Origin: Wuchereria bancrofti
Taxonomy: Eukaryota > Nematoda > Chromadorea > Rhabditida > Onchocercidae
NCBI GenBank assembly: GCA_005281725.1
Contig: SSBO01000001.1
Coordinates: 9,878,674 to 9,936,581, forward strand
DNA length: 57,908 nucleotides
Direction of reading: 5' to 3'
Shown: one piece after another, positions 28,801 through 46,990 of the stretch
Position numbering within the stretch: position 1 is the first letter of the stretch
Layout of the letters: the number at the start of each line of letters is the position of its first letter
Translations under genes and position numbers: made by a program
Notes under the pieces: model-generated
Told to the model about the DNA's origin: nothing
Databases searched by the model: none
Seen by the model: the letters and a program-made list of their open reading frames with translations, nothing else

Positions 28801-31800
28801 GCCATCGTCAAACGATACAGCAGCCAACACCATAACGAATTCAACTCGTTTCTGAAAACAATAATCAGAAGTTTAGATCCTTTTTTTTTTCTTTTGAACT
28901 CTACTTTATATTTCATGTCTGGTTGGAACACCAGAAAAAAAAGTAGTTTAAAAGAGATCATGTGGAGCAAATTTTGAAAGGCGTACAACCATATAAAACC
29001 GAACTTTACTTTTTGCAATTAAAATTCCTTTCGATTACATAAAATGCTCAAAAAGAAATTTTTTTCTGATAAAAAAACCTTTTTTTCATAGCTTCATATT
29101 TCGCCTTTGAATACTCTCGCCAATCAGTGATCGGCAGTTCATCTATTTCCATATTTCCGAATTTAACTACATAATCCGGTATCGGAACTCTGCTTGGATG
29201 AATTGGTATCGACAACTTCTCCAAAAATTTTTCATCCGCGTTCGTTTGAGCCATTTCAAAGACCTGAAGCCTAGAATAACGACTGCAAAGAGATGTTAGA
29301 ATACAGGGTAATTCAACTGTAAAAATGCAAAAATAGAGATATGCATCTAATCGGAAAAGTTTTACCTTAAGAGCTACATCAAGAACAGGCTCATTTATTT
29401 TCCACGGCGTAATACCCAAATCATTCAGTGCATCAAAAACAGGTCGAGCTTGTTTGCTGGAACAATTTTTAGGTGAGTGATATCAGTTGCTATTCAAAAT
29501 TCAATCCAAAAATTTACAAAAATAAAAATTTAAAAGCTTACATACCGTGACTTCAACCGCTTTTTCATTTCGTAATTCACGTTGATCATTGAATAATCAG
29601 GATGTGGCCTTAATACATTGAAAGAAGATCCATAATACGGTCCACCTTCTCCAGAATCCAACCATGGTCGCGGAGGTACCTGTTTTGGTTTGAATGCTTT
29701 AAAATTACTTGAGGTTAGAAGAAGGAATAGCACTAATGATAGAGATCAAAGCTTATGCTCCACTTCTTAATCCTTTTTTTTCAATAAAAATACTTTCTAG
29801 TAATTTGGAAAAAAATTAAGAAAAAATGAGTAACAAATCAGCAAGACCTAGCAACACTGATGCTTGGTTTGACAAAATACATTGTTCACATCATTTTAGC
29901 GTATGACGAATGATGAATAAATACTTCAACAAATTTTTGATTTAAAATATTATGCTAGATTTCTATTTATATAATTGACCTGGAAGTTAAGACATTATGT
30001 GAACTAACTTCCATAGGCAATAAATCAGTAGGAAAAACCATCCATTCAAATTGATGCTTGCACACAACTTCCATCATTGCACTACATATTTTTATCATTT
30101 TCGTTACACATAAAACCTCTCCATCAAAAGAACTCTCTTCATTAACAACATCTTTATAGGAAAACACCGGAATAGATAAAGTCTTCCCACGATCACCTGT
30201 AAAATGATGCTACATTAAAAAAATTTTTCGATTTTTTTTTTTTTAAATAACTTCATTTCTTTTTTTATCAAAAATATTACCACATACCAGTTTTGATATG
30301 TGCTTGGCATGCTTCCAAAACGACAGATGTTAAGAACGAGCCAAGTTGTTCACGTATTCCGGATCCAAAATCAGCACATGGAAGTTTAAGCTTAGGACTT
30401 ATATGCATTCGAGAAGCACATTGCATCCACCATTCACGTACAGTGTATTGTCGTGAAACTTCCTCATTCAGAAAATATTTAACATAATCAGAAAAAATCT
30501 CGTCTTGCATCTGCAATTGTACAAAAAATACTGATTAGAAAAATCCACATGCAGAATAATTTTGCTAGTTGTTATGATAAATAACATACACTTACCTTAG
30601 TTATGGTTTTCGATACTTTCTGCAGAAACATCTGCCCAATGACGTTCAAAATGGGATTTGCTAAACAGTAGTTAAATGAAGTCGCAGGAACCAATTCTTC
30701 ACCTTGGGCACATATTGACATTATCGTTGACAGTATAAGTGAGGTACAGATTCTCAAATCCACAACGCTCATAAAATCCTTCACTGCAAAGTATTATTTA
30801 AGCAAAAAACATCAGATTCTATGCAAACCAGCACAATTTCCTTAGATACAGATACAAATGATGAATTATAAAACTTACAAGGATATTGGCGCAATTCTTC
30901 TACACGCAACGTCAAACATTCTAATATACTTCTATACCAATTCCATTCTTTGATCAAACCTTCCACCGGAATTTCATTCGATTTCCGATTGAAATTTTTT
31001 ACAAATAAATACCGATCGGCTTCTTTTTGTAGTTGCTCAGCAAATTTCTTTACGTATTGATCCTTAAACAGCAGTTTACTGCAGCACAGAAAAACATCAA
31101 TCGATATTCTAGTCTAATTAAAGAGAAATGACACACCTCTGCAAAACAGATATTAGAATACGGCGACCCATGATATTCATCTCTCGAAGCAGGCTCATGC
31201 AGACCACTGACAAGTTTGAGATCCTGAAGAAAAATCACTTCTGCAACTTTCAACTGTGACTCGTGCAAAAAGACAGTTGCTATTCATAACTTCCAACTAT
31301 TTAATCAAAAAAATCTTAATCACAAAAATCTTAACAAAAATATGATTTTACCTTATCATACGGCCATTCTTTCTCTTCATCCCTGTAAACGGCATTTTTG
31401 CCAAAAAGTTCACGCTCTCGAAAACGAATCACCACTTGATCCTCATCAGTAAACAAAAATCGATTGTAAAATCGCGGTAAGGAGCCTAATCCAGCCTGAG
31501 TGCATTATGGATAGTTCAAATTTTGTACTTCACTTTGTTCACTTAAATTATAACTGACATTCCACCATTTACACTTAATATATTCAAAAATCAACCTGGG
31601 AAGTTAATTTACGCCTCAGTTCAATGTGCACATCGTCAATATCATTTGACTTTCCATCAATTGTTCGAACTCCAATCCACCTTTCAAAATGATCCAGAAG
31701 AAGTATCCAGGATGCTTTTGTATCATCTCCTTGTATTGGCATTTGCTCCATTAAACTTGCTAGTGAGAAAAACAGCTGTAGAGGCTCCTGTGAGTTCGCC

Positions 31801-32992
31801 AATGACTGATTTCTTGAATAATGACTGTAACGACGAGCAGCCAGCAGTAAGGCAACACTGAAAATCTGAAACGGAACAAAATATAAAACTTGAATTATGG
31901 AAAACCAAAAAAAAAAAACTTCTGAATTAAGTAAAGCTTCAAAAAAAAAAGAAAGATACCTCATCATCTTCTCGATCCGCAAGCGATTTTTCACTGAGAG
32001 AATCGAGGTAAGCATGTGTGTAAGCAACCAAATTTCTATAATCATCTCTGAGCGCATACCTGCAAAAGGAACAGTACAAGTAGTTACCAAATATAATAAA
32101 GGGAAAAATGAATAATCGCTTCGTCATACAGATTAAAGCTTATGTATTATTCCAGAAAATGGTAATAATTTCATTATAAGCAGTATCTCTGCCCACTGAA
32201 ATAAATATATAGCGAATTTTTATGGATTATATCATTCATGATCATAAGATACAACTACATATATCACCTGTAATAGAATGCACTTACCGAATCAAATTAC
32301 ACTGTGCCGTGTTTCGTTTCACTAATTCACCGTATCGTTTATATTCGCTTTTTAGTTCCCTTACAAGAAGTGCTTTTGTCCGTTCTTTCCAATTTACTTT
32401 CTTTTTTGCAACTTTTTCTTTTCCTGTCGTTTTTGTAATTGAAACAGTAACTAAAATGAAATAAATATACTACCACATTATTTGAAATATTAAGCTGATA
32501 ACAATTGCCATGCTATAAGGTGACTAAATGCCTTATCACTCGCAAAAATGTAATTAGAAATGATCTCGCCATTTCCAATTACAGACAAATTAAATTCTAT
32601 AGATTTAAATAAAATTGACAGTTAACTTTTCTGAGATAAAATAATTCCCTTAATCATTTCATGTACTGCAATTCAAGACAAGAAGCATCTGTAAGTTTTA
32701 AAATAACACAAAAGTAGAAAATTTGCTGAAAAATTTGTCCTACCCTCATAAGTTTGTCCTGAAAGCATTAAAGTAAGATTGTACAATCCTGAGAGTACTT
32801 AGTAAGATAGTATCATTATAAAAGTACTCAGATAATCATGTAATTCGATGTAAATCAGTACGAATAGTAACTTAAACATTGTGGAAAAGAAATATTACCA
32901 GTGGATCTCCTAGATTCGATCGTATGACGATTTGCTTTTCGGATGACTTGTTTAACCAAATCGAGATGCTTCGTCAGATGAAGATGCTTCAT
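25870..32992 (-). CDS. rpom-1: Mitochondrial DNA-directed RNA polymerase (POLRMT, T7-like)
   Basis: Exons in transcript order: 32992-32899, 32450-32288, 32059-31960, 31865-31596, 31495-31352, 31223-31137, 31062-30879, 30783-30596, 30510-30288, 30196-30009, 29679-29546, 29456-29366, 29263-29079, 28851-28670, 28566-28414, 28339-28259, 27593-27431, 27333-27231, 27140-27036, 26883-26813, 26693-26534, 26333-26124 and 26019-25870, all in phase, about 1142 residues. Single-subunit polymerase signatures: [14 protein letters not shown], palm motif [15 protein letters not shown] (catalytic D837), the fingers helix with K914 and Y922 in [14 protein letters not shown], motif [10 protein letters not shown] (catalytic D1059), and the family-typical C-terminus HSTYFFS. 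The N-terminus is basic (Lys/Arg/His-rich), fitting a mitochondrial targeting sequence. It transcribes mtDNA and primes its replication. The ATG directly follows a TTTTCAG acceptor, consistent with spliced-leader addition. The 5' end of the 31223 exon is ambiguous; a longer in-frame version is possible. Confidence 0.95.
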
Positions 32993-33424
32993 CTGAAAAT
33001 TGAAATTCATCAAGTTAGAAATGATGTCGTAACATCTCTTTAATCAACTATCTGAGACAGCTAATGAATGTAATCCAACTTAGCGAATAGTGCAGAAATA
33101 TTATGCAAAATTTGGAGAGAAATAATCCTCGCATCCTCTCAATTTTTGCTCATATTATCAACAATGATTTCGATTTGTCTCATCTTTCATTTCAATTTTT
33201 CAATTTCAAGATTCTCACAAACTCTCATCATTTTTTTGCTACTTCTTCTCTTCAATACTCTTTTCCAATTTCAGCAATCTCTACCATCTCTCATCTATTA
33301 ACATACTATTTCTTCTTTGCCATTTACAAGAACGCTGCAAACGTTGCATTTTGTTTGCGGGAAATTTGATTCCTAATGCGCATTTTCGCTTTTAAAATTA
33401 TTTGCTATCAGTTGAGGTGATCAA
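32993..33424. promoter_or_regulatory. Bidirectional intergenic region between rpom-1 and mcm-5
   Basis: About 430 bp separates the two divergent start codons and must contain both promoters. It includes a trans-splice-like acceptor for rpom-1 on the minus strand (32993-32999) and TTGCTATCAG for mcm-5 ending at 33411. No canonical TATA arrangement is clear. The TC-rich frame at 33103-33369 does not look like a protein. Confidence 0.5.
33405..33411 (+). promoter_or_regulatory. Putative trans-splice acceptor of mcm-5
   Basis: CTATCAG ends 13 bases before the mcm-5 ATG at 33425, supporting this start over internal methionines. Confidence 0.5.
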
Positions 33425-38118
<4,694 letters not shown>

Positions 38119-38330
38119 TTTTATCTATCATTATACGTTTATTCCTTCATATGCAATTTTTTATTAAGTTGCAAATTTCAAAAAAGGGATGAAATTCTTC
38201 ACGGAACCAATTTGATCTTAAAATTATTGCTTACAAAAAACATATCTTGTTAGTATTTCATATTGTTGTGTTTTTGAACCCAAAACAGATCTTCCGTAAA
38301 TGATATCTGTGATTTGCTGTTGATAAAAGA

Positions 38331-41300
38331 TTAGTACGGTAGACTGCTGCCATTCTTTACTGCCTGAAAAAATGGATATCTCTAGTGAAGTGAGTTAAAA
38401 TAAACCTAAGCTCTCAGAATTCTACAAAGTTTTTGATTTTTTATGTGGCAATGAGCTGTAGCACTTACCTGAATTGTTGAAATCTGTTCTATTTTGCTAT
38501 TTTTCCCAGTATTTTTGTGAAGTACTACATTGATCTGAAATTACAGCTAATAAAATTAAAGAAGCTGACAGTAATTGCAAAACATAAATTAATTTTCTAC
38601 ATAATTTTATATAACGGTATGATTGAAACTTGAAAACTTAAAAGTGAATCGATAGTTTATTTTCTTGTTATTCTGCTTTGTACTTACATGCGATACGATA
38701 TAGACACTCCAGAATACTGCGCTCGATATATAAATTGTCATCATGAATAATCTATTTGGTTGTATTCCTATAGGATCGATAATAATGTAAAAATAGTATG
38801 CTGTTACACCAATACATCGCAAAACTTCTTGGTATGATGCGTAGATCCTTAAAAATTGTATTTATACTAAGAAATTAAAATTTCAAATTCTAAATGCTTA
38901 TAATGACAATTTATTAATAAAAAAAAGAAAAAACTGTTTTGCTTGTCTCTAATTGATTGATCTTTCTTCTATTTGATCTTTTCTTCATTTGTGATCCATA
39001 GCCTTTATATAACCAACAAACTTAATCATTGCTTAGTAGTAAATCGTCCTAAGACCTTGCTTTACGTAATCGCAAGTTTGTTTTCACCCTTTTAGTTATC
39101 AGCTATCATTTCTATTTGTGATTGTTTTTTAAATTGTAAAATTTCCCTCTTTATGTGCTCTTTCATCTCTTACCGATATTGGAAGTCAGGTTGACACTAG
39201 GGGAAGCAACGTGACATGTTATCTTAACTTGTCATTCGTAATATACGTCGAAAGTAGGATATTATAAGCATCTTTTACGTTTATTTTGACGTGATCTGCT
39301 TTCTATCTAGCAGTAAAGTAGGCTACGATAATTACAACTATTGGTACATGAGATGACAAATCGGAACCGGAAATTTTTAGTAAGTCTAGCATATAACATT
39401 CTTGTCATTTCCGATATTATTCAAATCATTTTCCGGGACAAGGATATACTGATAGAATCACACAATAATGAAATTCTCTGCAATTTCATTGTTAAGCTTA
39501 ATCCATCTATTTGGCTAACTTGTCAATAATTTGTATTATGCGGAAAAAGTGACGTACACGAATTGATATATAATACGTACGTACACGAATTGACATATAA
39601 TACGTACGTACACGAATTGATATATAATACATTGCTATCGTGCGTTACGCGTTTCAAAAAAAGGAAAAAAAATGGGATAAATTTAATGAAAGAATGACTT
39701 AATGCAGAATCTCATAAATAAGTTTTTTTTTTTTTTTGCGTAAAGTGAAGTATTGTAATTTGAATGTATGAAAAGGTAATAGCAACAAACTTGCGATCAA
39801 AAAAAGCTCCCAAACATTGTATGGTTATGATAAGGAATGCTAATTTCAGATTGAAATCGAGATAAGACAATTGATTGCGATCAATTTCAAAATGAAAAAA
39901 TACAGCTAATAGCAGCATGAAATGTACCAAACAATATATCTTTTTCCAGTGAGAAATTTCTGGATTGTAGCGAATTATCTCATTTTCAATCTAAATTATT
40001 TGATTTAAATTTAATCAAAGTAAAATTAGATTAGAAAAGATTGGAAATTCTAGAGAAGCTAATGATTTATTGTTCGTTCCTTTATTACAAGTCAAGTTAA
40101 ATGAAAAATTAAAAAAAAAGAAAAAATGTTTTAAGGAATTGAATTGAATTGAATTTACCAATGGAATGCCTTCCTCATGGTCAACCATTGTAAACCAATG
40201 AAAGTATCGTTGCACTTTCATATTAGGCATATATATTGGTGGATAATAAATGGCTTTCAATTTTTCAATTCCTCGAAATACCCATTCGCCATTTTCTGTT
40301 TTCATTCTCCATTTGACAAATAGTAGATTATACAAGGTATGAAACTGGAAAATTGATTTTCCTTTATTATTTGAGCAATTATTAAATAAGTTTCGTGCCA
40401 ATGTGATACCATCATTGATTAGTGAGAAAGTTTCACGGGTTAGAAACGTGATACCACCGAATAGTGAGAAAGTTTCACGGGTTAAAAACGTGATACCACC
40501 GAATAGTGAGGAAGTTTCACGGGTTAAAAACGTGATGCCACCGAATAGTGAGAAAGTTTCACGGGTTAAAAACGTGATACTACCGAATAGTGAGAAAGTT
40601 TCACGGGTTAAAAACGTGATACTACCGAATAGTGAGGAAGTTTCACGGACTAAGAACGTGATACCACCGAATGAGGAAGTCTCACGGACTAAGAACGTGA
40701 TACCACCGAATGAGGAAGTCTCACGGACTAAGAACGTGATACCACCGAATGAGGAAGTCTCACGGACTAAGAACGTGATACCACCGAATGAGGAAGTCTC
40801 ACGGACTAAGAACGTGATACCACCGAATGAGGAAGTCTCACGGGTTAAAAACGTGATACCACCGAGTAGTGAGAAAGTTTCACGAGTTGAAAACGTGATA
40901 CCACCGAATAGTGAGAAAGTGTCACGAGTTGAAAACGTGATACCACCGAATAGTGAGAAAGTGTCACAGACTAAGAACGTGATACCACCGAGTAGTGAGA
41001 AAGTTTTACGGACTAAGAACGTAATCCCATCGAATAGTGAGAAAGTTTACAAAGTTTACATGAGTCATATTTAAGACTTTATGCAAAGTACGATGAAGAA
41101 AATGCATAGTTATAGAAAAAAAAAAATGCATAACTTACAAAAATTAAAAAAGATTTAGATTATAAAATTTTTTTGAAGTTTTTAAATATTTCTAAGCTTA
41201 TATTCCGTCTCCAAGTAATAATTTTCCAACTCAAATTTTAATTCTATTTTAAAACACATTTTGAAATAATTTTCAAAATATACATGTAAATGAAGACCTG

Positions 41301-44287
41301 AAGATAAATCTGATTGAATGTCATTTCTTGATCAATAATTCCATAAACCGGTTTTTCAAATTGACGTTCCGGCTCAAATGTACCAAATATTTTATCCCAT
41401 ATGATGAATACAGCTGCATAATTACGATCAATGCAGTAAGGATTACGACCATGATGAACACGATGATGTGATGGTGTATTGAGAATAATTCCCAACTTAC
41501 CATAATTATTAAATAACTGCAATTATTATTCGATATTTAAGTGATTTATTCAATTTCATTAAAAATAAATTTTCAATTTAAAAATTTGCTCCTAAAATAT
41601 TTTTATATAGTTCAAAATGTAAAATGTTTTATGTTACGTTTGTTACGTCAATAATAAGTTAATGAAAAATGTATCTTCTGTACTACTTCTCCGCAAATTA
41701 AAAAAATGAAAAAAAAAAAAAGGAAGTGCACTGTTATTTGTCAACCATTTGTTCTGTTCTAATTTTATTCATCAATTTTTTTTTTCTTTTTTAACGATTA
41801 AAATTAATCAAATTCTCATATTTGTTGTAAAAAAATTGTTTATTATTAAAAATTAAATTAAAAAAAAAAAAAGAAACCATACAGTGGTATGTAATGTAAA
41901 TTGATAAATTTCGCTAAAATATCGATGAACTAAAAATATTGATGGTGGAATGAAAAATGCCTGAAGAACATCATAAATAGCAAGTCCAATATCTGAAAGA
42001 TAAAAAAAAAAAACAAACAGAATATTAATAAAGTTTGAACAATTTTAATGTTTATGAAGGAAATTTTAAATTTTAAAATCAATCAAAAATTGTTTAATAA
42101 ATATAAGTGTTTTTTTTTTTGTAGCATTATTTAACTTTTAACCTTGAATAGCAGCTTGTCGAAGAGCTGTTGTATAGTTAAAATATTCAGAACTATGATG
42201 TATGACATGAAATCCCCAAAGAAATCCAATCTGTAGAAAAGAAAAAAACTTTGAAATAAAATTTAAAAATTTTATTTTAAATGTTAATATATAATAGTTT
42301 AAAGGAAAATTAAAATGGATAAATTGAAAGTGACATATCATGAATAGCACGATGTCCAAGATAATACATAAAATCCTGAAAGAATAAACAAAAAATCCAG
42401 GTTAACGGTGAGTTCCATGAATTTTCGATTAATCGAAAATTATTCCAAATATAATCATAAAGAAATATTGCAATCGTTCGACCACCAAATCTATAAAATT
42501 TAATGGAAATTTTTAAGTAATTCTTTTTTTTTTCTGGTGCATATTCAATACGTTATCAATTATTTCAATTAATTCATCCATTATTAGTTGTTATCTTAAC
42601 TAAATAATTTTACTGATTAGTTTATTTGAATTTGATTTATTTCAATTGTCAGAAAAATCATAGCTTTTTTTTCAACGGTGAGTCTCTAAGAAATTATTCA
42701 ATCTAATACGGTCCAAAAATAAGTTTACTGAATTTAATTTTAATCATTGAAGGAATTGATCGATAATATTATATAATATAATTAGCCTAAAATCAAATCT
42801 CATAGCATCTACTTTATTAGGAAATGAAAATATTAGTATAATCATTTGAATATGAATGAAATAATTTTTTTTTTTTAAAGATTCTTCTGTCCAACTAAAT
42901 TGGGATAAGTTTTTTGTTCAATTAGGTTAAGATAAGCTTTAGCTTTCAAATTGATAAACAACTTGTTTATTTCCAATCTAAAATGTCCTCCAGCAAATTA
43001 TAATTTTGTCATCTTCTAATAATGTTACTTTCATTAAATTTTACTCCTTTGTAGTCTTCAAAATAAAACTTCAAATATTATCAATTTCAAATATGAATTT
43101 AAATTCTACAAATGTGCTAGACTTTGATCTTTTCCTTTTTTTTTCTTTTTAATGTCAAAAGAGATACTATCAAGTTGAATTGTAGGATATTCAATAACAT
43201 AAGCAGAGAGAAATAAATTCTTGATAGATTTCAGAATTAGAAATATTAAATAATTTAAATAATTAATGAAGCAATGATAATTAGAAAGCATTCCATCTTC
43301 AATTAATTACATTTCTTATTGATTAACCCAATTTTTTTTCTTTCCTTTTCTTTTTTTTAAGAAATATGAGAGAAATTTTACTTGAAACACTGTGAGAGAA
43401 TACCAGCAGAAATTGATGTAATAGAATCGTTGAGCGCAAATCGATTGACATGTCCGCTTAACCATAAAAAACAAAATTCGAATATAATAAATAGTAACCA
43501 CCAAGGAGTAACCTATAAATTTATAAAAATTTTTCAATTTAATTTTTAATTTTTCAATATCAGATTTGGAAGTTTTTAATAATGCATAACATTGAATTAA
43601 ATTTTATTAAAATTATTTCAATCCTTAACGATATTAATTCGAAATTTAATCCAAATAATCAATCATTTTGGCTAATTCATTAAATAAACATTATATTTGC
43701 TGATAAAATAGATATAAATAAGTAATAGGAAAAATATTTGTGAAAATTTTTAAGATTTCATTGTAAATACAACAGTAAAAGTAATAATTATTTTTATGAA
43801 GAAAGTATGAAAATAAAATAAATCATCCATTGTTAATATATGTATAAATGAAAGTATAATTTTTAATAACAAAATATTTCAACTAAATTTTTAACTAAAT
43901 TAAAACATTGCTAATAATAATTGAATTAGTTAAAAAAAGAGGAAAGTATGAAAATAAAATAAATCATCTATTGTTAATATATGTATAAATAAAAGTATAA
44001 TTTCTAATAAGAAAATATTTCAACTAAATTTATAAATAACTAAATTAAAATTATCGCTAATAACAATTGAATTAATAAAAAAAAAGAGGAATGATTGAAA
44101 TTACCTGTAAAGTATAATTAGGTACTTCATCTACGGTTTCAAACATTGTTTCATTTGGTGTAATTAAATAATATGTAAATCGAAGATTATTTAAATTAAG
44201 TCGATAAAGCATACGTTGACCTAATGATGTATTCGTAAATATATGTTCCAATGATAACCATTTCTTGGTATCATTTCTTGATAACAT
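38331..44287 (-). CDS. agmo-1: Alkylglycerol monooxygenase (AGMO/TMEM195), fatty-acid hydroxylase superfamily
   Basis: Exons in transcript order: 44287-44105, 43512-43382, 42490-42337 (end uncertain), 42230-42143, 41992-41883, 41516-41298, 40344-40159, 39990-39791, 38847-38688, 38534-38469 and 38363-38331, about 509 residues, the usual AGMO size. The iron-binding histidine boxes are present: HRAIH (151-155), HVIHHSSE (164-171) and NTPSHHRVHHGRNPYC (from 235). Several hydrophobic segments fit an ER multi-pass membrane enzyme. Known role: tetrahydrobiopterin-dependent cleavage of ether lipids, which in C. elegans affects cuticle integrity. The junction between exons 3 and 4 does not work with a GT-AG intron in frame (see findings). 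The intron between 41298 and 40344 carries a minisatellite. The start ATG follows an ATTAG acceptor. The last two exons are short and less certain. Confidence 0.93.
39554..39634. repeat. 27-bp tandem repeat, three copies
   Basis: Three copies (from 39554, 39581 and 39608) of a unit beginning GTACACGAATTGATATATAA and ending in TACGTAC, inside the agmo-1 intron between exons 8 and 9. The junctions create ACGTACGTAC palindromes. Confidence 0.9.
40403..41060. repeat. 42/39-bp minisatellite in an agmo-1 intron
   Basis: About sixteen units. The outer units are 42 bp (plus-strand translation NVIPPNSEKVSRVK) and the five central ones are 39 bp (NVIPPNEEVSRTK, lacking one AGT). Both lengths are multiples of three, so all units keep the same frame on both strands. 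The plus strand is open for 223 codons. On the minus strand one frame is also open through the array and continues into agmo-1 exon 7 (hi 40344). Other AGMO proteins have nothing at this position, so the array is most simply intronic. Confidence 0.93.
43801..44089. repeat. Tandem duplication of about 141 bp in agmo-1 intron 1
   Basis: The copy at 43801-43941 and the copy at 43942-44089 share long identical blocks beginning GAAAGTATGAAAATAAAATA, with scattered substitutions and small indels. Both are AT-rich and non-coding. Confidence 0.85.
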
Positions 44288-44315
44288 TTTCTAATATTAG
44301 CAATAAAATATGTAG

Positions 44316-44720
44316 AATAATTAATTATTTGTAGTAAATTAAGAATATTCCTAAAATTTCTAAAATATTTTAATTAAATTAATTTTTATTTGCTTAATAT
44401 TAGCAGTATTAATGACAACTAACAAATAGAATCTTTATCTAACTTAAATAAATAATTAATTATTTGTAGTAAATTAAGAATATTCCTAAAATTTCTAAAA
44501 TATTTTAATTAAATTAATTTTTATTTGCTTAATATTAGCAGTATTAATGACAACTAACAAATAGAATCTTTATCTAACTTAAATAAATAATTAATTATTT
44601 GTAGTAAATTAAGAATATTCCTAAAATTTCTAAAATATTTTAATTAAATTAATTTTTATTTGCTTAATATTAGCAGTATTAATGATAATTAACAAATAGA
44701 ATTTTTATCTAATTTAAATT
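44316..44720. repeat. Three tandem copies of a 135-bp AT-rich unit
   Basis: Copies start at 44316, 44451 and 44586 (AATAATTAATTATTTGTAGT onward). The first two are nearly identical; the third has diverged toward its end. It lies just upstream of the agmo-1 start on the minus strand, so it is in that gene's promoter region. Confidence 0.9.
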
Positions 44721-46990
44721 ATTTATTCATTATTTTATTTTATAAAATTATAATATTTGCTATGTATTTATATAAGAATGTTTATTCGATGATTTATTCA
44801 ACATTCTTTGCAACTGCAAAATGTTAATTATAGTAAATTAAGAATAAGAAAAGAAATTCCTAAAATATTTTAATTAAAGTAAAATTAAGAATGAAAAAAG
44901 AAAAATTGCCTATTACAATTATTTAATTGATAATAAATTACTTAATTGATTAATTGATAGCTATCATTCTAGAATGATCTAAGCTATACTATTCAGTTAT
45001 TCAATTATCAATTTTTTTTTCTAATTTTCTACTAAGTTTGGTGACATTGTAAACATATAAAAAGTACGTAATTAATCGCGGAATATTACGTGAAATTGGT
45101 GAAATCAACAAAGTAAGAATGTTTGCTTTAATTAAAAGGAAATTTTGATTAAAAGAAAATTTTGGTTAGATTAAAAATTGAAATGAATGAAGTTTGAAAA
45201 AATTAAATCTAATAAAAGTGAAAGAAAAAAATGATATCATTTTTTTAAAATTTCATTTCAGATAAATAAGTGTTTGTTTTGTTAATATTTCAACGGAAAC
45301 TAAAAATTTGACAAATATTGAAGGACAAAAAAGAAATAGCAAAAATTATACATATATTTTGTATAATGAAAAACATAAAAATATGACATTCTTTGTCATA
45401 AACGTTGACAGTTGACAATATGACGTACGCTTTCTGCTAACATACAAAAAAAAAAAAAAAAATCATTCAATTACGATAATGCAAAAACAAACAAAAAGTA
45501 ACAGTAAATTCTTGAATTCTGTCATGATATAATAAAATGTTTTATTAAATTTTATAGAATAGTAAGTTAAAAAACAAAACAAAAGTATAAACTAAGAAAA
45601 TATACAAAAAAAAAAAAATAAAAGTAAAAGTATAAATTAAAATTATTGAGGATAATTTGCTCGAACATTCTTATTGCCATCCTTCATTTAGAAGACAAAT
45701 TTTGTTGATATTTGTATGAGATCAAATATAAAATTGGTAATAATTACAATGATTGTAAATAATAAACATCGATCTAAATTTCTCACATTTTATTTGTCAA
45801 TTCAGAGGGATATCTGCCAATTTATTTCTCTGTCATCAATTCTCATATAAAATAAATGAAATTATTCTGTCTCTTTTCATATCATATTTTTCATTTATTT
45901 CTTTTACTTACAATAATAATTAGGTCAAATGATCTGTTTTCTCTTTTCAGCAATCATTTACGTTCTATGTAAGTTTTAAATTAAAATAAAATTTATTAAA
46001 TCAATCATCAAAGATATAATTTCATATGTTTTCAATGGTGCAATTGTATAAAATAGGGACATTGAATGTGATAATGTGTAATAACTGTAACAGTTTATTC
46101 ATAATTCGTCTTATTGTTCATTTATTTGACAGAATTTTCATATGTAAAAAAATTTTCATATATATTTTAGTTTTTAATATATTTAAAAATAATGTTATTT
46201 GGCGATAGATATGAATTTAAAAAAAGTATTGTTGGCAAAAATTTAGAAAAAATGAAAAGCTAAGAGTGCAAATGTTAATATGATTGATTGTACAAAGTTT
46301 CTTTTATTGAAATTTTTCTTACTCAAATAATTTAGACAATTAATGAATTCGAATGATATTTTAGTCTTTCTTTACATATTTAATTTATTTCATTATTTTC
46401 AACTCAGTTAGACATCAAAAAACAAAATTCTTGTCAAAATTTTTTCGCATTATATTATCGTGAAATGTACAAAAAATATATCTTCAGGTAATAATTATTA
46501 AAGTTAGACGATAAATTTTGAAATTTTTTTTATCGAAAATTCTGTCTTCACTCATTTCAAGTTGTATTCACTGTGTTTCACTTATCCCATCGAAGATAAT
46601 AAATCATAAGTCATTTTCAAGAAACTCAATGTCAATGTCAATACGAAATGTCACTTCGTCAATTTAATTGTAAAATGATACCTTAATCTGTACTTTTACG
46701 CCCGTGGCGTAATTTCTATTATAAGTTTGACTTACTATTGTAAGTCTTGATATGAAGTGAAGATATACGGTGGAAGATGTGTTCAGGTCAAGGTTGAAAT
46801 GATATTGCGACAGTCAATGTAAACAATGGTCCATTCTCATTGAGACAAATTATCACCTGATCATTTACCTATTAACTTATTATAGATAATCATTCTGATT
46901 CACTTTTCTGCTACTTCAGAATATAAGTAAAAGTATTGCATCAGCCAAATAACATTTCAAATCAAAATTTTATTCTGTGGAATTGAAACT

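Noticed and set aside
33103..33369. 88-codon ORF between rpom-1 and mcm-5
   Set aside because: TC-rich low-complexity translation inside the shared promoter region, with no splice or start context.
40403..41060. CRISPR-like array
   Set aside because: The units are contiguous without unique spacers, and the host is a eukaryote.
40403..41074. 223-codon plus-strand ORF of 13/14-residue repeats as a gene
   Set aside because: It is the translation of a minisatellite whose unit lengths are multiples of three. It has no trans-splice acceptor, no non-repetitive domain, and lies inside an agmo-1 intron on the opposite strand.
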